A stretch of DNA of 64,000 nt from Acinetobacter sp. A2 (GCF_012371325.1 NZ_JAAZQX010000009.1:22059-86058); one strand, 5' to 3'. Positions 39,096-49,817 are shown, counted from the first letter of the stretch. Notes: generated by a model from the letters alone, not told the origin. Program-made: numbers and translations.

Positions 39096-39971
39096 ATGAT
39101 CAAAAAAGCAATTCTCCCTGTCGCAGGCCTCGGTACGCGTTTTTTACCTGCAAGCAAATCTATTCCCAAAGAAATGGTCACAGTGGTAGACCGCCCAGCC
39201 ATCGAATATGTGGTGAAAGAAGCAGTTGCTGCTGGCATTGAACAGATTATTCTTGTTACCCATTCTTCAAAAGCTTCGATTGAAAACTACTTTGATCGTA
39301 ACTTTGAGCTAGAAACCACTCTAGAACATAAAAAGAAATTTGATTTACTCAAAGAAATCACTGAAATTTTACCGCCACATGTGAGTGTAATCAGTGTGCG
39401 TCAACCACAGCCACTTGGTTTAGGTCATGCTGTACTATGTGCAAAAGCCGTAGTAGGTGATGATGATTTTGCTGTGCTATTGCCAGATGTTCTTGTAAAA
39501 GATTCATCAGAAACCAATGATTTGAGTTTAATGATCCAACGTTTTAATGAAAGCCATGCATCACAAATTATGGTGGAAGCTGTACCAGATCACATGGTAG
39601 ATCAATACGGTATTGTCGATGTTGCCTCTATACCTGCCGAAGGGCATAGCATTCAAATGCAAGGTATCGTGGAAAAACCTGCTGTCGACGCTGCACCATC
39701 AAACTTATCAGTAGTGGGTCGCTATATTTTACCTGCTAAAATTATGCAATTACTTGAGAACACGCCTAAAGGGGCAGGTAATGAGATTCAGTTGACCGAT
39801 GCAATTGCAGCTTTGCAAGCGACCGATACAGTGGAAGCCTATCGGATGAAAGGGCAAACGTTTGATTGCGGCAGTAAATTGGGCTATCTCAAAGCAGTTT
39901 TACATTATGGCGTAGACCATCCAAAATTAGGTGAGGAATTTAAAGCGCTGATCAAAGAACTAAAACTATAA
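39096..39971 (+). CDS. galU: UTP-glucose-1-phosphate uridylyltransferase
   Basis: 291 residues from ATG 39096 (MIKKAILPVAGLGTRFLP); ATG 39087 would add three. It makes UDP-glucose from UTP and glucose-1-phosphate, feeding Ugd and GalE. Nucleotide loop GLGTRFLPASKSIPKEM, QPQPLGLGHAVLCA, LLPDVLV, GIVEKPA and FDCGSKLGYLKAV are all present. It opens the conserved tail galU-ugd-gpi-galE, with a 12-base gap to ugd. Codon use is host-like, unlike module 2. Confidence 0.96.
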   Translation: MIKKAILPVAGLGTRFLPASKSIPKEMVTVVDRPAIEYVVKEAVAAGIEQIILVTHSSKASIENYFDRNFELETTLEHKKKFDLLKEITEILPPHVSVISVRQPQPLGLGHAVLCAKAVVGDDDFAVLLPDVLVKDSSETNDLSLMIQRFNESHASQIMVEAVPDHMVDQYGIVDVASIPAEGHSIQMQGIVEKPAVDAAPSNLSVVGRYILPAKIMQLLENTPKGAGNEIQLTDAIAALQATDTVEAYRMKGQTFDCGSKLGYLKAVLHYGVDHPKLGEEFKALIKELKL

Positions 39972-39983
39972 AAAGAGACTGAT

Positions 39984-41237
39984 ATGAAGGTTGCAGTATT
40001 TGGACAAACACTTTTTTCAGGTGTATTTGCTGCTTTGCTAGCAGAATGCGGTCATCACGTTTTTTGGTATGAACCACTGAAAACGTATGAAAGCGAACAA
40101 ATATATATGCAAGATGAAGCTGTAAAAAATCTACTCAATAAACAACAAAGTAGTTTTTTAAAATACTGCGACTTTAATGATATTCCATTGGATGCAGATG
40201 CCTATTTCTTCAGTTTTAACCCAGCTGAAGAAAAGCAATGTATTGAGATTCTTCAAAACATCAAACAACGTCCTATTATTCACCCTAAATTGATGATCAA
40301 TGCGTCTACTTTAGGGCTGCAAGGGACAGAAAAGCTTGCAAAAGTTTTGCATGAAGATGAGTGGGTCTATTTACCCGACATGATTCAGGAAGGAAACGCT
40401 TTACAAAGCTTTGCCCAAGCCAAGCAGTTGATTGTTGGAGCTGCATCGGATGTTGCTCAAATTAAAATGAAGGAACTCTTACGCCCTTTATTCCCACGTC
40501 AGCAGCAATATTTATTTATGCCCATTTTAGATGCTGAATTTACCAAGTTGAGTATCTCTGGCATGTTGGCGACACGAATTAGTTATATCAATGACTTGGC
40601 AATGGTTGCTGAGAAATTAGGCATTGATATTGAGTCAGTTCGTCAGGGGATGGCTGCGGATAATCGTATTGGAGGATCTTATCTCTATCCGGGGGCAGGC
40701 TTTGGTGGAGAAAACTTTTCACATGATATTCAGACACTAACGCATACGTTGTCAGGTGTGGGTGCAAATAGCCAACTCCTTGCTCAAGTTTGGGACATTA
40801 ATGAGCAGCAAAAAGAAGTTTTATTCCGCAAATTATGGAATTATTATCATGGTGATTTAAAAGGAAAGACTGTTGCGATATGGGGCGCTGCATTTAAAGA
40901 AAAAACCTCCAGTACCCGACAATCTCCTATTCATGCCATGTTGGCAGCACTATGGGCTCAAGGTGTAAAAGTTAAATTACATGACCCTCAAGCCTTGGAT
41001 GAAATTAAAAAAATATATGGTGAGCGACCTGATCTTATATATTGCACAGAGCAATATGAGGCAGTGCAAGATGCACATGCTTTGTGTTTATTGACTGCAT
41101 GGAAACAATATTGTAGTCCTGATTATACCGGATTGCTTAAAACCATGCAGCACCCACTTATTTTGGATGGGCGCAATATTTATGATCCAGCGTATGTGAA
41201 GTCTCAAGGTTTTGCATATATGGGGGTAGGACGCTAA
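39984..41237 (+). CDS. ugd: UDP-glucose 6-dehydrogenase family protein lacking the catalytic Cys
   Basis: 417-residue member of the UDP-glucose/GDP-mannose dehydrogenase family in the usual K-locus ugd position. Two motifs are altered. The NAD loop GxGxxG reads FGQTLFSG, and the catalytic GGxCxPKD segment reads [10 protein letters not shown], with Asn for Cys (about residue 235) and no Pro-Lys. The region normally holding Lys and Asn reads [19 protein letters not shown], keeping Lys but not Asn. The rest of the fold, including the dimer helix and C-terminal GRNIYDP, is preserved. I recall the same Asn form in A. baumannii Ugd, so this is probably a lineage trait, not damage. The stop overlaps gpi (TAATG). 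Confidence 0.85.
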   Translation: MKVAVFGQTLFSGVFAALLAECGHHVFWYEPLKTYESEQIYMQDEAVKNLLNKQQSSFLKYCDFNDIPLDADAYFFSFNPAEEKQCIEILQNIKQRPIIHPKLMINASTLGLQGTEKLAKVLHEDEWVYLPDMIQEGNALQSFAQAKQLIVGAASDVAQIKMKELLRPLFPRQQQYLFMPILDAEFTKLSISGMLATRISYINDLAMVAEKLGIDIESVRQGMAADNRIGGSYLYPGAGFGGENFSHDIQTLTHTLSGVGANSQLLAQVWDINEQQKEVLFRKLWNYYHGDLKGKTVAIWGAAFKEKTSSTRQSPIHAMLAALWAQGVKVKLHDPQALDEIKKIYGERPDLIYCTEQYEAVQDAHALCLLTAWKQYCSPDYTGLLKTMQHPLILDGRNIYDPAYVKSQGFAYMGVGR

Positions 41238-42910
41238 TGCCTATGAAAACTCAACCCTATACGGTAGAACATTTAGATTCAGTTTTAGGTGGGCTTCATG
41301 GTTTAAAAGCTGAATTTGAAAATAGGCATTTAACAGAACTCTTTGCTGAAGACCCGCAACGATTCGAAAAATTCTCTGTGAATTTAGAGCCGGTGGTTTT
41401 TGATTTTAGTAAACATAGAGTCAATCAGCCCGTTGTCAAAAATCTAGTCCAGTGGGCACAGACACAAGATTTAACGTCGTGGATAAAGCGTTTATTTTCT
41501 ACTGAAGAAATTAACTATACCGAACAGCGTGCAGCCATGCATTGGGCGCTACGGTTACCTAAAGATGATCAGTCTCATCCTGAATTAGCAAAACAAGTGC
41601 ATACACAACTTGAGCGTATGTATGCTTTGGTAGAAAAAATTCATGCTGGTCAGTGCCGCGGCGCAACTGGTGAAGTCATTCAAAATGTGGTGAATATTGG
41701 TGTTGGAGGGTCAGATTTAGGACCACTGATGGTGAGTCATGCCTTATCTGATTTCAAAAAATCCACATATAAGCCACTCAATGTACATTTTGTTTCGACC
41801 ATTGATGGTAGTCAGCTTTCGGATTTATTGCATCAACTTCGTCCCGAAACCACGCTGTTTATTATTTCTTCAAAATCGTTCGGGACCATTGATACCTTAT
41901 CTAATGCGCAAACAGTGCGTTTATGGCTTGAAAAAGCACTTGGACAAGAATCACAAATTTTAAAGCATCATTTTATTGGCGTATCTACCAAAGCAGATAA
42001 AATGACGGAATGGGGCATTGCAGCCGATAACCAATTTTTACTTTGGGATTGGGTTGGCGGTCGCTATTCACTTTGGTCATGTATCGGTTTACCGATTGCA
42101 CTGACAATTGGAGTTGATGGCTTTAAACAACTGTTAGCTGGCGCATATGCGGTAGACCAGCATTTTCAGACGGCACCTTTCGAACAGAATATTCCTGTAT
42201 TAATGGGCTTATTGGGTGCGTGGAATAATAATTTCCTTGATATTCAGACCCATGCTGTACTGCCCTATGATGGGCGTTTGAAATATTTCGCCTCTTATTT
42301 GCAGCAGTTGGAAATGGAGTCGAATGGTAAATCGATTCAGCGTAATGGTCAAAAAGTGGATTGGGATACTTGCCCGATTATATGGGGGGAAGTGGGACCG
42401 AATGCACAGCATGCTTTTTATCAATTGCTGCATCAAGGCAGTCAAGCAGTGAGTTGTGATTTTATTGCGCCAGTGCAGCGCTATCAGGCCCAACAATTTA
42501 CCTATGTCGATAATGCAGAGGCGCTGGTGGAACAGCATCATTTGGCCTTATCCAATTGTTTGGCTCAATCGCGCTTGCTGGCATTTGGTAATCAAGCTTT
42601 AAATCAACATGAAGTACAAGATTTGCCGGAATATAAACAATATGAAGGAAATCAACCAAGTTCAACCATTTTATTGCAAGAGCTAAATCCTTATAGTTTG
42701 GGCATGTTGATCGCAATATATGAACATAAAGTTTTTGTACAGTCGGTGCTTTGGAACATTAACCCGTTTGATCAATGGGGTGTAGAAAAAGGCAAAGAAA
42801 TTGCCAATCAGCTACTTCCAATATTAAATGGTGATCGAAAGGATATTTCGGATTTAGATGGTTCAACGCAAGGCTTACTACAAATATTGTTAGGAAAAAC
42901 TAATGGCTAA
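41237..42910 (+). CDS. gpi: Glucose-6-phosphate isomerase
   Basis: 557-residue glycolytic enzyme interconverting glucose-6-phosphate and fructose-6-phosphate, linking central metabolism to capsule sugars. It has [14 protein letters not shown] (phosphate site, about residue 155), [24 protein letters not shown] and the signature [12 protein letters not shown] (about 355), with the catalytic Glu, His and Lys regions in order. The start codon overlaps the ugd stop by one base, and the end overlaps galE by eight bases, so it is part of one operon. Length is normal. Confidence 0.96.
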   Translation: MPMKTQPYTVEHLDSVLGGLHGLKAEFENRHLTELFAEDPQRFEKFSVNLEPVVFDFSKHRVNQPVVKNLVQWAQTQDLTSWIKRLFSTEEINYTEQRAAMHWALRLPKDDQSHPELAKQVHTQLERMYALVEKIHAGQCRGATGEVIQNVVNIGVGGSDLGPLMVSHALSDFKKSTYKPLNVHFVSTIDGSQLSDLLHQLRPETTLFIISSKSFGTIDTLSNAQTVRLWLEKALGQESQILKHHFIGVSTKADKMTEWGIAADNQFLLWDWVGGRYSLWSCIGLPIALTIGVDGFKQLLAGAYAVDQHFQTAPFEQNIPVLMGLLGAWNNNFLDIQTHAVLPYDGRLKYFASYLQQLEMESNGKSIQRNGQKVDWDTCPIIWGEVGPNAQHAFYQLLHQGSQAVSCDFIAPVQRYQAQQFTYVDNAEALVEQHHLALSNCLAQSRLLAFGNQALNQHEVQDLPEYKQYEGNQPSSTILLQELNPYSLGMLIAIYEHKVFVQSVLWNINPFDQWGVEKGKEIANQLLPILNGDRKDISDLDGSTQGLLQILLGKTNG

Positions 42911-43919
42911 AATTTTAGTAACAGGTGGTGCAGGTTATATTGGTTCACATACTTGTATTCAACTTTTGAGCGCAGGGCATGACGTTGTTGTACTGGATAA
43001 TTTGTCCAACAGTTCTGTCGAATCTTTAGCACGTGTTCAAGCGTTGGCAGCTAAAAAATTAGATTTTGTTGAAGGTGATATTCTCGATCAGCAAATTTTA
43101 GATCAAATTTTTCAGCATCATTCTATTGATGCAGTGATTCACTTTGCAGGTTTAAAAGCTGTGGGTGAAAGCCAAAAAGAGCCACTAAAATATTTTGAAA
43201 ATAATATCTCTGGTTCAATTAGCTTGGTTAAAGCGATGGAGCGTGCTCAAGTTTTTAAGTTGGTCTTTAGTTCATCTGCAACAGTTTATGATGAAGCCAA
43301 TATTTCACCCTTGAATGAAACCATGCCTACAGGTATGCCAAGTAATAACTATGGCTATACCAAACTGATTGTTGAGCAACTGCTAGAAAAATTAGCAGCT
43401 GCAGATGAGCGTTGGTCAATCGCTTTGCTGCGTTATTTTAACCCGGTAGGCGCACATCAAAGTGGTCAAATTGGTGAAGACCCACAAGGGATACCCAATA
43501 ATTTGATGCCTTATGTCACACAGGTGGCAGTCGGCCGTCGTGATAAGTTGTCAATTTTTGGCAATGATTATGACACGGTAGATGGTACTGGTGTTCGTGA
43601 TTATATTCATGTGGTCGATTTGGCGAATGCACATTTATGCGCATTGAATCATCGTTTAAAAACGCAAGGATGCCGTGCTTGGAATATTGGTACAGGCAAT
43701 GGGATTTCAGTAAAACAAATTCGAGATACTTTTGAGAAGGTAAATGGTATTGAGATACCCTTTGAATATGTACCTCGTCGAGAAGGTGATGTTGCAACCT
43801 CATTTGCTGATAATGCCCGTGCTGTCGCAGAGTTAGATTGGCAGCCTCAATATGGTTTAGAAGATATGTTGAAGGATAGCTGGAACTGGCAAAAGCAAAA
43901 TCCGAATGGTTATAACTAA
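42903..43919 (+). CDS. galE: UDP-glucose/UDP-GlcNAc 4-epimerase GalE/Gne1
   Basis: 338-residue extended SDR. NAD motif [16 protein letters not shown] (residues 5-20), [23 protein letters not shown] and [10 protein letters not shown] (YxxxK), then [13 protein letters not shown]. It interconverts UDP-Glc and UDP-Gal and in Acinetobacter is often called gne1 because it may also act on UDP-GlcNAc; the sequence does not settle which. It is the last gene of the galU-ugd-gpi-galE operon, overlapping gpi by eight bases. A hairpin follows. Confidence 0.94.
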   Translation: MAKILVTGGAGYIGSHTCIQLLSAGHDVVVLDNLSNSSVESLARVQALAAKKLDFVEGDILDQQILDQIFQHHSIDAVIHFAGLKAVGESQKEPLKYFENNISGSISLVKAMERAQVFKLVFSSSATVYDEANISPLNETMPTGMPSNNYGYTKLIVEQLLEKLAAADERWSIALLRYFNPVGAHQSGQIGEDPQGIPNNLMPYVTQVAVGRRDKLSIFGNDYDTVDGTGVRDYIHVVDLANAHLCALNHRLKTQGCRAWNIGTGNGISVKQIRDTFEKVNGIEIPFEYVPRREGDVATSFADNARAVAELDWQPQYGLEDMLKDSWNWQKQNPNGYN

Positions 43920-43952
43920 TATTAAAATTTAGTATGTAAATTCATTAAAGAC

Positions 43953-43981
43953 AGTATGGCGAATTTTGTATTTGCCATACT
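43953..43981 (+). terminator. Hairpin after galE
   Basis: Eight-base inverted repeat AGTATGGC / GCCATACT with a 13-base loop, 34 bases after galE. Only a weak T-rich stretch follows. It lies before the second Wzi-family gene and may reduce read-through. Confidence 0.5.
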
Positions 43982-44102
43982 TCTAACTATTTTACTTAAA
44001 TATTGAATCGTGTATTGATTGTGCAAAAATAATAATAGATCTTATCTTTTATTTGAAAAAAATCGTTATCATATGTGAAAGATAAATTGATTGAAATAAT
44101 AT

Positions 44103-45545
44103 ATGAAATATCAAACCCTTAGAGTTCTATCACTTGCGATTTTTTCTTCTCTAGCTCTGCCGGTTTACGCTCAAGGGATCATTTTGAATAATAATGATCT
44201 ACGTACAGATCTAAATTGGCTAAACCAACAAGGTGTGATCCAAATTAGCACTTCGACTTGGCCATTGAGTGGTGAAGAAATTCAGCGTGCGTTATCTATT
44301 GCGAAAATTGAAAATAATGCTCAGCAGAAAGTTCTCAATTCGGTTATGGCAAATTTAGAAGCAGAAAATACCTCTATTAAGCTCGCTTTATTTGCTGAAA
44401 CAGATCCACAAAACATCCCGCAAAAATTTGCAGATGAGCAAAAATCGCAATATCAAGCGGCGCTTGAATTGAATGCAGGTGGAAAGCAATGGGATGCAAG
44501 ACTGCGAGTGAATGCTGAAAAAGATCCAATCATTGATCATGGGCAAGATGTAAATGTAGAAGGCTCATATCTTGCGGGAAAATTATGGAATCAATGGTTG
44601 ATTGCTGGTCAAATCCCTACCTATTGGGGTCCTGGACATGAGGGTAGCTTAATCCGTGGTGATGCAAGCCGTCCAGTGTATGGTTTGACCATGCAGCGTG
44701 CTGAACAACAAGCATTTGAAACAAAGTGGCTGTCATGGATTGGTCCTTGGCAATATCAAGCCTTTGCAGGTCAATTAGATGATTACGATGCAATTCCCGA
44801 TGCCAAATTATTAGGATTTCGTTTAACTGCACAGCCATTGCCGTACTTGGAGCTTGGTGCTTCTCGAGTTCTTCAATGGGGAGGTGAAGGGCGCTCAGAA
44901 AGTTTTGACTCATTATGGAATGCAATTAAAGGTAATGACAACTTTTATGATGGCGATCTAGATAAGTCTAATCAAATTGCGGGTTTTGATGCACGCCTTA
45001 ATTTAAACCACTGGAGTGGTGTGCCGATTAGCCTTTATGGGCAATATGTCGGTGAAGATGAAGCTGGGCTTCTTCCTTCAAAAAAAATGTATTTAGCAGG
45101 TATCGACTATTCTTCACAATTGAATAATTTACCTTTGCAGGTGTATGCGGAATGGGCTGATACTCGAACCAATGGCGACGTACAAGGTATTTCCTATAAT
45201 CACTATATTTATCAAGATGGTTATTACCAACACGGCTTCCCGTTAGGGCATGCCATGGGCGGGGATGGTCAAATGCTAAGTCTGGGTGGAGACATTCGCT
45301 TTGACCATATGAACCGTTTAAAGGGCCGCGTGTTGTTGGCGAAAGTGAATCAGTCAGGACCTGAGATTAATCAAGCATTTACTCAAAAAGATGAAATTAA
45401 AGCTTTAGATCTTACTTGGACACATTACTTAAAACCGAATGCGCCATTGAAAATCAATGGATGGGTGAGTGATTCTGATGTCTATGGTCAAGATACGGGA
45501 GTATCTATTGGAGTCGAAATTCCATTGGATCGTTCACTATTTTAA
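44103..45545 (+). CDS. Capsule assembly Wzi-family outer-membrane protein, copy 2
   Basis: 480-residue protein with a signal peptide (core LSLAIFSSLALP, cleavage near VYA|QG). It is strikingly similar over its full length to the Wzi-family protein at 5910-7349: long shared segments include LRTDLNWLNQQGVIQISTST and WLSWIGPWQYQAFAGQL. Both keep the same barrel pattern and an aromatic-rich end. It would anchor capsule at the outer surface. In many Acinetobacter K loci galE/gne1 is followed directly by pgm, so this gene is an insertion in that arrangement. It has its own 183-base upstream gap. It converges with pgm across a strong terminator. Confidence 0.86.
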   Translation: MKYQTLRVLSLAIFSSLALPVYAQGIILNNNDLRTDLNWLNQQGVIQISTSTWPLSGEEIQRALSIAKIENNAQQKVLNSVMANLEAENTSIKLALFAETDPQNIPQKFADEQKSQYQAALELNAGGKQWDARLRVNAEKDPIIDHGQDVNVEGSYLAGKLWNQWLIAGQIPTYWGPGHEGSLIRGDASRPVYGLTMQRAEQQAFETKWLSWIGPWQYQAFAGQLDDYDAIPDAKLLGFRLTAQPLPYLELGASRVLQWGGEGRSESFDSLWNAIKGNDNFYDGDLDKSNQIAGFDARLNLNHWSGVPISLYGQYVGEDEAGLLPSKKMYLAGIDYSSQLNNLPLQVYAEWADTRTNGDVQGISYNHYIYQDGYYQHGFPLGHAMGGDGQMLSLGGDIRFDHMNRLKGRVLLAKVNQSGPEINQAFTQKDEIKALDLTWTHYLKPNAPLKINGWVSDSDVYGQDTGVSIGVEIPLDRSLF

Positions 45546-45593
45546 TCAGTCGTCAGCTTGGATAGAATTTCTTTCTAGTTAAGCTAAAAAAAT

Positions 45594-45628
45594 AAACCAT
45601 TCAACTTATTAAATAAGTTGAATGGTTT
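45594..45628. terminator. Strong bidirectional terminator
   Basis: Seventeen-base perfect inverted repeat AAACCATTCAACTTATT / AATAAGTTGAATGGTTT with flanking A-rich and T-rich ends, between the convergent Wzi copy 2 and pgm genes. It should stop transcription from both sides. Confidence 0.88.
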
Positions 45629-45649
45629 TTTATTAGCATGCAGAACAAT

Positions 45650-47020
45650 TTAACCTTGAATCAACTGCGTTAATTCATCCACATAGTCTTGCATCGGGCG
45701 TGGGTTTTGATCAAGACGGCTTTCAATATTTAAGCGCAATAATGGCTCAGTATTTGAAGCACGCACATTAAAACGCCATGCCCCAAAGTCAAGACTCACG
45801 CCATCGGTTTGGTCAATTGTTGGGTTTTGGCTGGCATAATGCTCAAAGATTTTTTGGATGGTGGCTTGAGTATCGGCCACTTTAAAGTTAATTTCGCCCG
45901 AACATGGGAACTTGGCAATCATTTCTTCGACCAGACTGGATAGTGATTGTCCTGTTTCAGACAACACAGAAAGCACCAATAACCATGGAATCATGCCGCT
46001 GTCACAATAGGCAAAATCACGGAAATAGTGGTGTGCACTCATTTCACCGCCGTAAACGGCATTGTGTTCACGCATTACATCTTTAATAAAGGCATGCCCA
46101 GATTTCGATTGAATCGCTTCACCTTGATATTGTGCGACCACATCAAAGGTATTCCAGACTAAGCGCGGGTCATGCACAATTTTTTCGCCTGCTTGTTTGA
46201 GTAAAAATGCCTGCGCCAATAAGCCAACAATATAATAGCCTTCAATAAATCGGCCTTTTTCATCGAATAGGAAACAGCGATCAAAGTCACCATCCCAAGC
46301 AATGCCCATGTCGGCTTGATGCTGCAATACGGCATCGCGGGTGCTATCACGGTTTTCCACTAAAATTGGGTTCGGGATGCCATTGGGGAAGGTGCCATCG
46401 GCATCATTGTGGATTTTGACCAATTCAACGGGGATATTCAGGGCTTTGAACTTTTGCTCAATAGCATCGACCACATGCCCTGCAGCGCCATTGCCTGCAT
46501 TCATGACCAGTTTCATAGGACGAATTTTGCTAGGCTCGATATAAGTCATTAAATGTTCAATAAATTCAGGCAAAATATTGTAGTTTTGGGTGCTGCCTTT
46601 GTGCTCAACTGGGGTAAATTCGCCCGATTCTGCCAAAGCTTGAATGTCTTTTAGACCAGTATCGGCACTAATTGGACGAGCATTTTCACGTACCAATTTC
46701 ATGCCGTTATAATCCATTGGGTTATGGCTAGCGGTGACTTCAATACCACCTTGCACATCTAAATGAAAGGCTGCGAAATAAACTTCTTCTGTGCCCGTCA
46801 TGCCCAGGTCAAGTACATTGACCCCTGCATCATTTAAACCACGAATGGTGGCCTGTTTTAAGGCTTCACTGCTCAGGCGAATATCGCAACCAATCGCAAC
46901 CGTTTTAGGTTGATAAATTTGTCCATAGGCTCGACCAATTTTATAGGCAATCTCTTCATTGAGTTCTGTGCCCAATTTTCCGCGAATGTCATAGGCTTTA
47001 AAACAGGTGATTTTGCTCAT
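45650..47020 (-). CDS. pgm: Phosphoglucomutase/phosphomannomutase
   Basis: 456-residue alpha-D-phosphohexomutase interconverting hexose-6- and hexose-1-phosphates, giving glucose-1-phosphate for galU and rmlA. It has the phosphoserine loop [13 protein letters not shown] (about residue 98), the metal site GDFDRC (about 240), the sugar-binding GEMSAHHYF (about 325) and a C-terminal phosphate loop [10 protein letters not shown]. Start [17 protein letters not shown] is typical. It is on the minus strand facing the capsule block, as in other Acinetobacter K loci, and ends them. The usual next gene lldP is not present. Confidence 0.95.
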   Translation of the reverse strand: MSKITCFKAYDIRGKLGTELNEEIAYKIGRAYGQIYQPKTVAIGCDIRLSSEALKQATIRGLNDAGVNVLDLGMTGTEEVYFAAFHLDVQGGIEVTASHNPMDYNGMKLVRENARPISADTGLKDIQALAESGEFTPVEHKGSTQNYNILPEFIEHLMTYIEPSKIRPMKLVMNAGNGAAGHVVDAIEQKFKALNIPVELVKIHNDADGTFPNGIPNPILVENRDSTRDAVLQHQADMGIAWDGDFDRCFLFDEKGRFIEGYYIVGLLAQAFLLKQAGEKIVHDPRLVWNTFDVVAQYQGEAIQSKSGHAFIKDVMREHNAVYGGEMSAHHYFRDFAYCDSGMIPWLLVLSVLSETGQSLSSLVEEMIAKFPCSGEINFKVADTQATIQKIFEHYASQNPTIDQTDGVSLDFGAWRFNVRASNTEPLLRLNIESRLDQNPRPMQDYVDELTQLIQG

Positions 47021-47270
47021 GTATTATCCTGAATATTTGGAAAAGTCGAATTGCTGCCTATGATAATCGAACTATGTGCAATGTGCTGTACAGAATGGAA
47101 GATCAATTGCTTGAAGATGTTTCAGGTCATTAACCGTGTGTGGGGTTGTTGCAAGATGGAGCAGGTCAAAGACCATGGATGAGAAAAGATGTTGTGATGG
47201 CAAGGATGTTTTTTATTGAGCGAAGTTGGTTAAAATACGGCTCAGACTTATGTGTTCGATATGATTGAAG

Positions 47271-48500
47271 ATGAAATTACAGAAAAGTACTTTAGAGCCA
47301 GAGCAGAAACTTTCTGCGCCACAGAAAAAATTTCAGAAATTATGCCAAAAAATTGAGCAGGAACAAGTACGCTTGAATGAATGGCAGACCGCACAAGCCG
47401 ATATTCAGGCACGTGCCAGCCGAGAAATTTTACCGACTTATGCGCAATTGCGTGAAATTATATTTCAGCAAATTCAACAATTGCTTCAGCAAAAACAACA
47501 AAAAATGACGGCAGCCCAACAAACTAAACTTGCTCAAAAAATTGAGCAACTCAGTTTGCAGCTTTTAGAATCGCAGCAGATGTCTGCCGAACAAGTTCAG
47601 TTTTTAACAGAATTGCTGAATCATTATGGCTATGATTTTGAGCGGCCAGACTTAGATGATCTAGATGAGATGTTTGAGGCTAAAACTGAGGCTGAGTTCG
47701 CAGAAGAAAACTTTGAGCAAGGTGGCTTTGAAGATGATGCTTCTGAACAAGAACGACTAGCACAGCTCAAGTTGGACAGTTTGAAACATTTTCTCTGTGA
47801 AGAATATGACCTAGATCTAGATTTTTTTGATTTTCAGCATGATCCATTAGATTTAGATGATTTTATAGAAAAATTTGAACAAAAAATGCAAGATCAAGAG
47901 GAGCTAGATTTTTTAAGTCAGTTGAGTGGTGCTCAAAAAGCTTTTGCCGAACAGCAAATTGCCCGTGAAAAAGCCAAAGCAGCAAAAAAACAGCAACAGC
48001 GTGAAGAAGCAAAGAAACTGGCAAATCAGTCCATCAAAACGATTTACTTAAAAATTACAGCGTGGATTCACCCAGATCGTGAGCAAGATGAGCAGAAAAA
48101 ACAAGAAAAAACCGCATTGATGCAGCAAGCCAATCAAGCTTATGAAGCCAATGATTTATTGAGCTTGCTAAATTTGCAAATTCAGTTGGGTCAGCAGCAC
48201 AATCTATCTTTCGCCAATCAACAATTAAAAGCGTATAACCTGCTTTTAGAAGAACAGTTAGAAACTTTACAAATGCAAGTAGATGACATTATTTACTCTT
48301 TTAATTGGAGTCAGTTTTTATATTCTAACCGTAAAATTAAAGTGCAAGATTTGTATCGAAAATATGAGCAAGACTATCGGCATGCCCAACAAAAATTAGC
48401 TCGAGCACAAGAGATACTGGAAAAATATCAAGACCTTAAACAATTAAAGCAATTGATGCGCAGTCAATATGTGTGGGAAATGCATGCTGTGGTGATGTAG
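47271..48500 (+). CDS. J-domain-like, coiled-coil and acidic protein
   Basis: 409 residues from ATG 47271; a TTG at 47265 is in frame. The first 120 residues are Gln/Glu/Lys-rich coiled coil. Residues about 125-220 are highly acidic (DLDDLDEMFE, EEYDLDLDFFDF). A divergent J domain follows: YLKITAWIHPDREQDE with the HPD triad at about residue 267, then ALMQQANQAYEANDLLSLL. A second coiled-coil stretch ends the protein. The HPD placement suggests a DnaK co-chaperone, but substrates are unknown. It is unrelated to dnaJ at 2433 beyond the J domain. It stands alone between pgm and tRNA-Gly. Confidence 0.75.
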   Translation: MKLQKSTLEPEQKLSAPQKKFQKLCQKIEQEQVRLNEWQTAQADIQARASREILPTYAQLREIIFQQIQQLLQQKQQKMTAAQQTKLAQKIEQLSLQLLESQQMSAEQVQFLTELLNHYGYDFERPDLDDLDEMFEAKTEAEFAEENFEQGGFEDDASEQERLAQLKLDSLKHFLCEEYDLDLDFFDFQHDPLDLDDFIEKFEQKMQDQEELDFLSQLSGAQKAFAEQQIAREKAKAAKKQQQREEAKKLANQSIKTIYLKITAWIHPDREQDEQKKQEKTALMQQANQAYEANDLLSLLNLQIQLGQQHNLSFANQQLKAYNLLLEEQLETLQMQVDDIIYSFNWSQFLYSNRKIKVQDLYRKYEQDYRHAQQKLARAQEILEKYQDLKQLKQLMRSQYVWEMHAVVM

Positions 48501-48647
48501 ACATACTGAGATTTGGGTCTGGACAAAAGCGAAGCTTGGGCTTGGAATATCTATGTCGGTAGACCATGCCCTCAGACTCCGTGATCAACATATTTTCACC
48601 CTATCGGGTGATGTTGGTGAAGGAGAGGTTGAATATTTTTTTACAAT

Positions 48648-48681
48648 AAAAAAGCCCCAATCTTTCGACTGAGGCTTTTAA
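48648..48681 (-). terminator. Terminator of tRNA-Gly
   Basis: On the minus strand, AAAAGCCTCA pairs with TGGGGCTTTT (nine of ten) and is followed by T residues, directly after the tRNA 3' end. Typical factor-independent terminator. Confidence 0.8.
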
Positions 48682-48686
48682 AATTC

Positions 48687-48762
<76 letters not shown>

Positions 48763-48998
48763 ATGCGGTGTATAATACATTATGCAAAAATAGGGTCAAT
48801 CCATTTATGCAAAAAATTAGCTTAATTGCATAAATAAACGACATTTTTCAGAACAACTGGCGATGAGATCGCCAAATTTGAATAGAAAAACACGCTGTAA
48901 CAGCACCAAGCACGAATGATTCTGCCAAAGTGCTGAGAATTGTATAGAACGCAGTTATACTGCCAGGCAGCCTTTAAACCATTTTGGGAAATACAATC

Positions 48999-49310
48999 AT
49001 GAGTTTAGAACAACAATTGTTGCAACGCTTAGCTGCTTTAAATCCAAGTCATTTAGAAGTTGTGAATGAATCTGCAGGGCATGGCGGTTATTTCCCAGGA
49101 AAAGAATCCCATTTTAAAGTGGTGATGGTCAGTGATGCTTTTCAGGGCTTACGTTCGGTACAACGTCATCAAAAAATTTATGCCGCTGTGGGTGATCTAC
49201 TCGCGCCAAATAAAATTCATGCGCTTGCGATTCATGCCTTTGTTGCCTCTGAGTGGCAAGGCCAAGATACGTCAAGCCCTGAATGTGCACATGCACCAAA
49301 AGATGCGTAA
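48999..49310 (+). CDS. BolA family protein
   Basis: 103 residues from ATG 48999; a TTG at 48984 is less likely. It has the BolA core: LEVVNESAGHGGYFPGKESHFKVVMVSDAF, the conserved RSVQRHQKIYAAVGDLL, and IHALAIHAFVASEW, with the invariant His in the ALAIHAF segment. BolA proteins act with monothiol glutaredoxins in iron-sulfur cluster handling and affect envelope and stress functions. It is followed at 13 bases by a membrane protein, so the two probably share a transcript. Length is normal for BolA. Confidence 0.92.
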   Translation: MSLEQQLLQRLAALNPSHLEVVNESAGHGGYFPGKESHFKVVMVSDAFQGLRSVQRHQKIYAAVGDLLAPNKIHALAIHAFVASEWQGQDTSSPECAHAPKDA

Positions 49311-49323
49311 GGGAAGGCTATAG

Positions 49324-49716
49324 ATGGAAAATTTATCAATGCTGAACAATATTCACGTTGCTGCAGTGGCTTTGTTGCTGTTGGTGATTGTGGTGCGTGC
49401 CATGACTTTATTTAAAGGTACATTGAACCACTCTCCAAACCCTAAAGCATGGAAAGTCTTTGTAGCTTTGCAGCATTCGGCACTCACGCTGATTGTGGTG
49501 ACAGGAGTCATTGCCTTATTTCTGAAGGATTTTCAGGTCGAAGCTTGGTTTTATGCCAAAATTATTTTATTTTTTGTGATGCTTTCTTCTTTGATTAAAG
49601 CGTATAAAAAAGATGAGCGTATTTTGCTGGTGCAGCGCCGTGTTGGCTGGGGACTGGCTCTGATTGCCTTCATTGCCATTTTAGGTTTGGTCATGCTTAA
49701 ACCAAGTTTTGGCTAG
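49324..49716 (+). CDS. SirB2-like integral membrane protein
   Basis: 130-residue protein with four predicted membrane helices (about residues 7-25, 47-66, 74-92 and 105-125) and conserved-looking LNNIHVAAVALLLLVIVVRA, LQHSALTLIVVTGV and AWFYAKIILFF. This matches the SirB2 family, small four-helix membrane proteins with no firmly known biochemical role. It has His residues within helices 1 and 2, as in cytochrome-like or Cox-assembly four-helix proteins. The 13-base gap to the BolA gene suggests co-transcription. Function unknown. Confidence 0.78.
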   Translation: MENLSMLNNIHVAAVALLLLVIVVRAMTLFKGTLNHSPNPKAWKVFVALQHSALTLIVVTGVIALFLKDFQVEAWFYAKIILFFVMLSSLIKAYKKDERILLVQRRVGWGLALIAFIAILGLVMLKPSFG

Positions 49717-49817
49717 GGCAAGTTTAAGGATTGTTAGACACTATGTACCAACAATCATAGCGGGTCGGTTAAACTGAACATATAACAAGAACTGAAGTCA
49801 TTCAACGAGGGGCGACA

